Shown here one piece after another: positions 1-5,468 of a DNA stretch of 5,468 nt. The first letter of the stretch is position 1; each line of letters opens with the position of its first letter. Location: NCBI GenBank assembly GCA_030040215.1, contig JASHUD010000087.1, positions 1-5,468 on the forward strand, in the 5' to 3' direction. This stretch comes from Methylovirgula sp. (GTDB lineage: Bacteria; Pseudomonadota; Alphaproteobacteria; Rhizobiales; Beijerinckiaceae). The notes beneath the pieces are model-generated. The model was not told the DNA's origin. It did no database searches and saw only the letters and a program-made list of their open reading frames with translations. The position numbers and the translations under genes were made by a program.

Positions 1-14
1 TTTGCGTTTGGGCG

Positions 15-1937
<1,923 letters not shown>

Positions 1938-1994
1938 CTGCGACCCGTGCCAGGCCGATTTGCCGAACAATAGGGCAAATCACCATTTCCCTAC

Positions 1995-2010
1995 GGCGCT
2001 CCCCGGCGCC
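1995..2010 (-). other. Small GC-rich hairpin in the tilS-ftsH gap
   Basis: On the minus strand GGCGC (2010-2006) pairs with GCGCC (1999-1995) around a 6-nt loop CGGGGA. It would lie at the very 5' end of an ftsH transcript started near 2014. No U-run follows, so it is not a convincing terminator for tilS. A 5-bp GC stem is common by chance in DNA of this composition. Confidence 0.2.
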
Positions 2011-2020
2011 AGCTGAACTA

Positions 2021-2049
2021 ATTTAGGCGTCGCAGGGTTGCTTGCCAAG
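2021..2049 (-). promoter_or_regulatory. Candidate ftsH promoter (RpoH-like or sigma-70-like)
   Basis: Reading leftward on the minus strand just after the tilS stop, CTTG (2049-2046) is followed by 18 nt and then CCTAAAT (2027-2021). The alphaproteobacterial RpoH pattern, from memory, is CTTG-N17/18-CyTATnT; the second half matches at all but one defined position. The same DNA also reads as a sigma-70 promoter, TTGGCA (2048-2043), a 17-nt spacer, TAAATT (2026-2021). Transcription would start near 2014, leaving a leader of about 76 nt before the ftsH ATG. ftsH is a heat-shock gene in many proteobacteria, which makes the RpoH reading attractive. It is a motif match only. Confidence 0.5.
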
Positions 2050-2057
2050 GGAACTTA

Positions 2058-3161
2058 TCAAAGCGGGTCGCGGCCATCGACATCTCCGGCCTGCGGAAAA
2101 GCCCGATCCCGCACCCCGCTCTGTATACCGCGACGGCGCGGCTTTTCCGCGGCGATCGTCAGGACGCCGTCGTCGAGCGCGAGCCGCATGCCGCCCAGCG
2201 TGCCGCGCCAGGACGAACCGGCGCGCAAGGCGCCGCGTAGCCCTTCGAGCAGAGATTCGAGCCGCTCGAGGCGCACGTTTTTGCCGCCGAGCGCCTCGAT
2301 CTCGTGCGCAACGAAACGCAGCATGATCTCTTCCGGCACGTCGCGCAGATGACCAATCGGCGCGCGGAACCGGCCGTCCCTATGCACCCCTTGCAACGAT
2401 CCGCGCAGGATTTCGGCAAATGCGGCAAGCGCGGACTCCGCCCGCGCGGCGCGGCGGCCGAGCCGCAGCAAGGTTTGGCGGGTCAATCCCTCTTCTGCCA
2501 AAAGCGGAAGAAGACGGCGTAGCCTCGTTCGGGCAAAGCTCGAATTCTCGTTCGATGGGTCGCGGAAGAAGGCGTGGCGGCGCGCAGTGCAAACCCCGAT
2601 CAGCGCCTCTTTGGAATAAGCAAGGAAGGGCCGCAGATGGACGATCTCGGCGTGCTCGGCCGCGACCGGCATTCCGGCAAGTCCGGCAATCCCGCTGCCC
2701 CGCAACAGGCGAAACAGAATCGTCTCGGCTTGATCGTCGGCGTGATGCGCGGTCAGAAGATGGTGGGCGCCGATTTCGCGCGCGTGCCCGAAAAGCAAAT
2801 CGTAACGCGCCTCGCGCGCCCGCTCTTGAATGGCCGCCGTCGGCTTTTGGCCTTCCCAGGCGAGGATGCGATGCGGCAAGCCGAGCGCTTGCGCCCAGGC
2901 GGCGACCGCCTCGGCTTCGCGGCGCGACCCTTCCCGCAGGCCATGATCGACCGTTGCAACCGCAAGCTTTACCTTGGAAGTTTCGGCCCACGTCGCGGCC
3001 AGCAACATCATGGCAACCGAATCGGGACCGCCCGAGACGGCGAGCAGCGCGCCGCGCGACCCGGCGAGCGGCGCAAACAAAGCGGCGATTTCCGCCGGCG
3101 TAAACGGATCGAGGTTCGCCGCCGGCTCCGCAAGCACACCGGCCGGCGCGGAACTCAACAT
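2058..3161 (-). CDS. tilS: tRNA(Ile)-lysidine synthase TilS
   Basis: A cytosolic N-type PP-loop ATPase that attaches lysine to C34 of the tRNA-Ile with a CAU anticodon, so that it reads AUA and is charged with isoleucine; normally essential (family knowledge). The 367-residue protein has the PP-loop SGGPDS at 43-48, VDHGLR at 71-76, TAHHADDQAET at 137-147 and DPSNEN followed by an Arg-rich helix from 201. These are the family signatures in the right order. The middle and C-terminal part (about 250-340) is a helical region rich in Arg and Leu, presumably for tRNA binding. It is shorter than the E. coli enzyme (about 430 residues) and lacks its full C-terminal domain. The frame stays open to 3251, but that start would overlap cpoB by about 97 nt. 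The ATG at 3161 overlaps the cpoB stop by only 7 nt, implying translational coupling; a GAGG lies 13 nt before it, rather far for a Shine-Dalgarno. Confidence 0.95.
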   Translation of the reverse strand: MLSSAPAGVLAEPAANLDPFTPAEIAALFAPLAGSRGALLAVSGGPDSVAMMLLAATWAETSKVKLAVATVDHGLREGSRREAEAVAAWAQALGLPHRILAWEGQKPTAAIQERAREARYDLLFGHAREIGAHHLLTAHHADDQAETILFRLLRGSGIAGLAGMPVAAEHAEIVHLRPFLAYSKEALIGVCTARRHAFFRDPSNENSSFARTRLRRLLPLLAEEGLTRQTLLRLGRRAARAESALAAFAEILRGSLQGVHRDGRFRAPIGHLRDVPEEIMLRFVAHEIEALGGKNVRLERLESLLEGLRGALRAGSSWRGTLGGMRLALDDGVLTIAAEKPRRRGIQSGVRDRAFPQAGDVDGRDPL

Positions 3162-4303
3162 TGGGCGCGCTTGGCCTCGCGCTCGGCGCCGGCTTTCACG
3201 GCGGCCGAAGCGTTCGGATATTTGCGCGGCACTTCGCTGAAGGTGGCGCAAGCCTGTTCCTTGGCACCGAGCGCATGCAGCGATTCGCCGAGCCGCAGCA
3301 TCGCTTCCGGCGCGACCGGCGAATTCGCGTAATCGGTCGAGATCTTCAGATATTGCTCGGCGGCCTCGCGCTGCCGGCCGCGTTCGTAATAGGTCTCGCC
3401 GAGATAATAGAGCGCGTCGGATGTCCAGTGGGTTTTCGGATTCTTCTCAAGAAAGGCCGAGAAGCTCTTCTGCGCGTTGTCATAATCCTTTTGCCGGAAG
3501 TACCCCAGAGCAACGTCGAATTCTTCTTTGGGAGAGCTGACCTCGGTGCTGGCGAGCATCGTCCCACGCGGCGTCGTGACCGCCCCCGCCGGGGCACCGG
3601 ACTGCGACATGGCCGACGCTGCCGGCGCGGCGTTATAGCCGCTGCTCGGCAGGTTAATCGGCGCATCCGAATCTGCCGCGCTCGCCGTATCGGGCGGCAA
3701 GGGAGCGCTCGGCGGCGTCGTGCCGAGCGGGCGCGGCGCGCCGGGCGCGTTCGGATCGGTGCGCGGATCGAACGCATCGTCGTGTCTCCGGGCCGTTTCG
3801 GAAGGTGCCATGGGAACAGCCGCCGATTGCGTCGCGTCGCCCATCGGCGTGGTACCCATGGGCGTATTGGCAAGCGGCGGCGCCGGAGCCGCAAGAGCGC
3901 CCGAGTCTTCGTGCCTCGGCAGCCCCTTATGGCCGCCTTCCTGGAACCGGAAGTCCACGTCCTCCTGGAACTTGCGCAATTGATCGGCGAGCTTGCGATT
4001 GTCGAACTGCATCTGCTGGATCTGTCCGTTCATCTGGCGGATCTGGTCCTCGAGTCGCTCGACCCGAAGAAGCAGGCTCGCGGCGTCGGAGCCGCCCGCG
4101 CCAGTCTCCGGAGCGCCGGACTGATCCGGCGCGCCGTATTGATCCGATGCGCCCGGTGCGCCGTATTGGTCGGATGCGCCGGGCGCGCCGACATCGGCCG
4201 GCGGCATCGTCGAGTCCTGCGCCATGGCCGGTCGCGCCAAGCAGCAACCCAAAATCAGCGTGCCGGCCGCAACCAGCGCGATCGCGCCTTTGTTCCCTGT
4301 CAT
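3155..4303 (-). CDS. cpoB: Cell division coordinator CpoB (YbgF), periplasmic TPR protein of the Tol-Pal system
   Basis: In E. coli CpoB binds TolA and PBP1B and coordinates peptidoglycan synthesis with outer-membrane constriction. Here, 382 residues: signal peptide 1-28 (K5, hydrophobic 7-22, cleavage expected at AMA|Q29); a Gly/Ala/Pro segment 35-70 with a tandem GAPGASDQY repeat; a coiled coil about 75-122 rich in Gln and Leu, matching the trimerisation region; a long Pro/Ala/Thr linker about 130-257; then about three TPR repeats from 258 to the end (ALGYFRQKDYDNA, ALYYLGETYYERG and MLRLGESLHALG). It is over 100 residues longer than E. coli CpoB (about 263), mostly because of the two low-complexity stretches. 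The signal peptide holds LILGCC, a poor lipobox, so a lipoprotein form is a minor alternative. Two cysteines (C352 and the last residue C382) remain in the mature protein. A weak GGCGAG sits 7 nt before the ATG. pal and tolB, its usual upstream neighbours, are not present. Confidence 0.93.
   Translation of the reverse strand: MTGNKGAIALVAAGTLILGCCLARPAMAQDSTMPPADVGAPGASDQYGAPGASDQYGAPDQSGAPETGAGGSDAASLLLRVERLEDQIRQMNGQIQQMQFDNRKLADQLRKFQEDVDFRFQEGGHKGLPRHEDSGALAAPAPPLANTPMGTTPMGDATQSAAVPMAPSETARRHDDAFDPRTDPNAPGAPRPLGTTPPSAPLPPDTASAADSDAPINLPSSGYNAAPAASAMSQSGAPAGAVTTPRGTMLASTEVSSPKEEFDVALGYFRQKDYDNAQKSFSAFLEKNPKTHWTSDALYYLGETYYERGRQREAAEQYLKISTDYANSPVAPEAMLRLGESLHALGAKEQACATFSEVPRKYPNASAAVKAGAEREAKRAQC
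4136..4189 (-). repeat. In-frame 27-bp tandem repeat in cpoB (GAPGASDQY x2)
   Basis: Two adjacent 27-bp units (4189-4163 and 4162-4136) each encode GAPGASDQY, residues 39-47 and 48-56 of CpoB, followed by a shortened unit GAPDQS to about 4118. The two full units differ at four bases, all third codon positions and all synonymous (Ala, Pro, Ser, Asp codons). The repeat lies between the signal peptide and the coiled coil, probably as a flexible spacer. Confidence 0.9.
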
Positions 4304-4326
4304 TGCAATGCTCGCCAGCGATTCAT
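4300..4326 (-). CDS. Possible 8-codon leader ORF ending on the cpoB start codon
   Basis: An ATG at 4326-4324 opens a reading frame MNRWRALQ whose TGA stop (4302-4300) overlaps the cpoB ATG (4303-4301) as ATGA, the arrangement typical of translational coupling. No clear Shine-Dalgarno precedes it (CTAATAGTCC), which argues against efficient translation. It has no run of one amino acid as in attenuator leaders. It could be coincidence: short ORFs of this size are frequent by chance, though the exact ATGA junction is less so. Confidence 0.25.
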   Translation of the reverse strand: MNRWRALQ

Positions 4327-4337
4327 GGACTATTAGC

Positions 4338-4350
4338 GGTAAAACTTACC
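4338..4350. other. Short palindrome GGTAA-N3-TTACC before cpoB
   Basis: GGTAA (4338-4342) and TTACC (4346-4350) form a perfect 5-3-5 inverted repeat, about 35 bp upstream of the cpoB start in the AT-richer part of the gap. It could be an operator half-site pair or chance. I could not place a convincing -35/-10 pair for cpoB around it. Confidence 0.25.
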
Positions 4351-4381
4351 ATAAGACGCAGTTCGGCCAAAGTTTGGAGAT

Positions 4382-4398
4382 GGCAAGGATTTATTGCC
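4382..4398. other. Short inverted repeat GGCAA-N7-TTGCC in the divergent gap
   Basis: GGCAA (4382-4386) and TTGCC (4394-4398) are exact reverse complements around a 7-bp AT-rich centre (GGATTTA). It sits near the middle of the divergent intergenic region, the position where a shared regulator could bind. No known operator is recognised. Confidence 0.25.
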
Positions 4399-4412
4399 GA
4401 AAATGCGTGTTA

Positions 4413-4435
4413 CCGGGCGGATTAGAAATGCCCGG
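4413..4435. other. Inverted repeat CCGGGC-N11-GCCCGG upstream of glmM
   Basis: CCGGGC (4413-4418) and GCCCGG (4430-4435) are perfect 6-bp arms around an 11-bp AT-rich centre. As RNA it would be a stem with an 11-nt loop; as DNA it resembles a dyad operator. There is no adjoining T-run on either strand, so a terminator is unlikely. It begins 94 bp before the glmM ATG, and no promoter is recognisable around it. Confidence 0.3.
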
Positions 4436-4448
4436 CAAAATACGGTAG

Positions 4449-4466
4449 AAACGCGGCGACGCGTTT
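4449..4466 (+). other. Stem-loop with GCGA (GNRA-type) tetraloop in the glmM leader
   Basis: AAACGCG (4449-4455) pairs with CGCGTTT (4460-4466) around the loop GCGA, giving 7 bp and a possible extra G-U pair with 4448/4467. GNRA loops are unusually stable in RNA. It lies about 40 nt before the glmM ATG and would be in the glmM leader if transcription starts upstream of it. The U residues are inside the stem rather than after it, so it is not a classic terminator. No riboswitch consensus is recognised. Confidence 0.35.
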
Positions 4467-4506
4467 TCGCAAGGCCGATTACGCGGCCGTCGAACGAGAA
4501 GCATCC

Positions 4507-5468
4507 ATGAATCGTAAATATTTCGGCACGGACGGCATCCGCGGCCTCGCCAACAAAGTCATCACCCCGGATCTTGCCATGAAGGTCGCCCAGGCGACCG
4601 GCGTGCTCTTCCAGCGCGGCGAGCACCGGCATCGGGCGGTCATCGGCAAAGATACGCGGCTTTCCGGCTATATGATCGAGAACGCCATGGTGGCGGGATT
4701 CACTTCGGTCGGCGTCGACGTGCTTCTGCTCGGGCCGATGCCGACTCCCGCCGTCGCCATGCTCACCCATTCCATGCGCGCCGACGTCGGCGTCATGATC
4801 TCCGCCTCGCACAATCCGTACGAGGATAACGGCATCAAATTGTTCGGCCCGGACGGCTACAAGCTGTCGGACGAGATCGAGGCCAAGATCGACGCTCTGC
4901 TCGATCCGGAAATTTCCCTGAAACTGTCGAAACCGGCCGATCTCGGCCGCGCCATGCGCGTCGAAGGCGACCGGGCCCGCTATATCGAGTTTGCCAAGCG
5001 GACGCTGGTCGGCAATCTCACCCTCGACGGGCTGCGCATCGTCGTCGATTGCGCCAACGGCGCCGCCTACAAGGTCGCGCCCGAAGCCTTGTGGGAGCTC
5101 GGCGCCGAGGTCTTCTCGATCGGCGTCAAGCCGGACGGGTTCAACATCAACAGCAAGGTCGGCTCCACCGCCCCGGAGACGCTCGCCGCCAAAGTTCGCG
5201 AAATGCGTGCCGACCTCGGCATTGCGCTCGACGGCGACGGCGATCGGGTCATCATCGTCGATGAGCGCGGCAAAGTGGTCGACGGCGATCAGGTGATGGC
5301 GGCGATCGCCGCGGGCTGGAAAGAGGACGGCCGGCTGAAACGGTCCGGGGTCGTCGCGACGCTGATGTCGAACTTGGGCCTCGAGCGCTATCTCGGAAGC
5401 ATCGGCCTCGAACTCGCCCGTACGCCGGTCGGCGACCGCTACGTTCTCGAGCATATGCGCAAACACGG
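4507..5468 (+). CDS. glmM: Phosphoglucosamine mutase GlmM (3' end cut by window edge)
   Basis: Cytosolic enzyme that interconverts glucosamine-6-phosphate and glucosamine-1-phosphate, the step before GlmU in UDP-GlcNAc synthesis for peptidoglycan and LPS. The frame runs from the ATG at 4507 without a stop to the window end: 320 codons plus two bases, out of about 450 in the family. It starts MNRKYFGTDGIRG, the family N-terminus. The active-site loop SASHNPYEDNGIK begins at residue 99, with S101 the phosphorylated catalytic serine. The magnesium loop DGDGDR is at 242-247, and TPVGDRY, in the third domain, is at 306-312. The later GEQSGH sugar-binding motif and the C-terminal phosphate-binding domain lie beyond the window. 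A weak GAGAAG stands 5 nt before the ATG. All key residues visible are intact. It is divergent from cpoB rather than downstream of ftsH, where it is often found. Confidence 0.97.
   Translation, partial: MNRKYFGTDGIRGLANKVITPDLAMKVAQATGVLFQRGEHRHRAVIGKDTRLSGYMIENAMVAGFTSVGVDVLLLGPMPTPAVAMLTHSMRADVGVMISASHNPYEDNGIKLFGPDGYKLSDEIEAKIDALLDPEISLKLSKPADLGRAMRVEGDRARYIEFAKRTLVGNLTLDGLRIVVDCANGAAYKVAPEALWELGAEVFSIGVKPDGFNINSKVGSTAPETLAAKVREMRADLGIALDGDGDRVIIVDERGKVVDGDQVMAAIAAGWKEDGRLKRSGVVATLMSNLGLERYLGSIGLELARTPVGDRYVLEHMRKH

Larger units (their letters stand above)
4319..4514. repeat. 11-bp inverted repeat spanning the cpoB-glmM gap
   Basis: TCCATGAATCG occurs on the plus strand at 4504-4514, where its ATG is the glmM start codon, and on the minus strand at 4329-4319, where its ATG begins the small leader ORF before cpoB. 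The match is exact over 11 bases and stops abruptly on both sides. The 174 bp between the arms makes a hairpin unlikely; it looks more like a shared start-site motif or a duplicated scrap. Confidence 0.6.

Noticed and set aside
1995..2010. Rho-independent terminator after tilS
   Set aside because: The stem is only 5 bp and no U-run follows.
2420..3332. Plus-strand open frames of 227 and 252 codons opposite tilS
   Set aside because: Arg-rich shadows with no recognisable domain, while tilS carries PP-loop signatures throughout.
3161..4336. 391-codon open frame on the plus strand opposite cpoB
   Set aside because: Shadow frame with Arg/Gly-rich low-complexity translation; cpoB has a signal peptide, coiled coil and TPRs.
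4304..4506. Definite sigma-70 promoters for cpoB and glmM
   Set aside because: Candidate boxes such as TTGGCC/AAGTTT or TTGCCG had poor matches or wrong spacing, so none is annotated.
4333..5466. 377-codon open frame on the minus strand opposite glmM
   Set aside because: Antisense shadow of glmM; the plus strand encodes the catalytic serine loop and DGDGDR in one continuous frame.

Overview
The window is a high-GC stretch of an alphaproteobacterial chromosome. The proteins read as Hyphomicrobiales (Rhizobiales) type. The FtsH N-terminus, its HEGGH zinc motif and its Pro-rich C-terminal tail, together with the cpoB-tilS-ftsH gene order, are what suggest this. A Beijerinckiaceae/Methylocystaceae-like source is possible but cannot be fixed without a database search. 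I see no mobile element, CRISPR array, tRNA or rRNA, and every gene is a recognisable housekeeping gene.

Layout: three genes run leftward on the minus strand in the transcription order cpoB (4303-3155), tilS (3161-2058), ftsH (1937-15). cpoB and tilS overlap by 7 nt (ATGTTGA) and are probably translationally coupled. tilS and ftsH are separated by 120 bp carrying a good candidate promoter that fits both the alphaproteobacterial heat-shock sigma (RpoH) pattern and a sigma-70 pattern. On the right, glmM runs rightward from 4507 and leaves the window after 320 codons. It is divergent from cpoB across a 203-bp gap with several short inverted repeats and a possible 8-codon leader ORF that ends on the cpoB start codon.

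Functions: CpoB is a periplasmic TPR/coiled-coil partner of the Tol-Pal system and of peptidoglycan synthesis. TilS makes the lysidine base of the AUA-reading tRNA-Ile. FtsH is the membrane AAA+ zinc protease. GlmM makes glucosamine-1-phosphate for UDP-GlcNAc, and so for peptidoglycan and LPS. The set is a cell-envelope/quality-control neighbourhood.

The most interesting point is the arrangement. In many relatives the order is pal-cpoB-tilS-ftsH-glmM, all in one direction. Here cpoB-tilS-ftsH points away from glmM, as a simple inversion of that three-gene block would produce. No novel system is evident; the remaining findings are regulatory or structural details.
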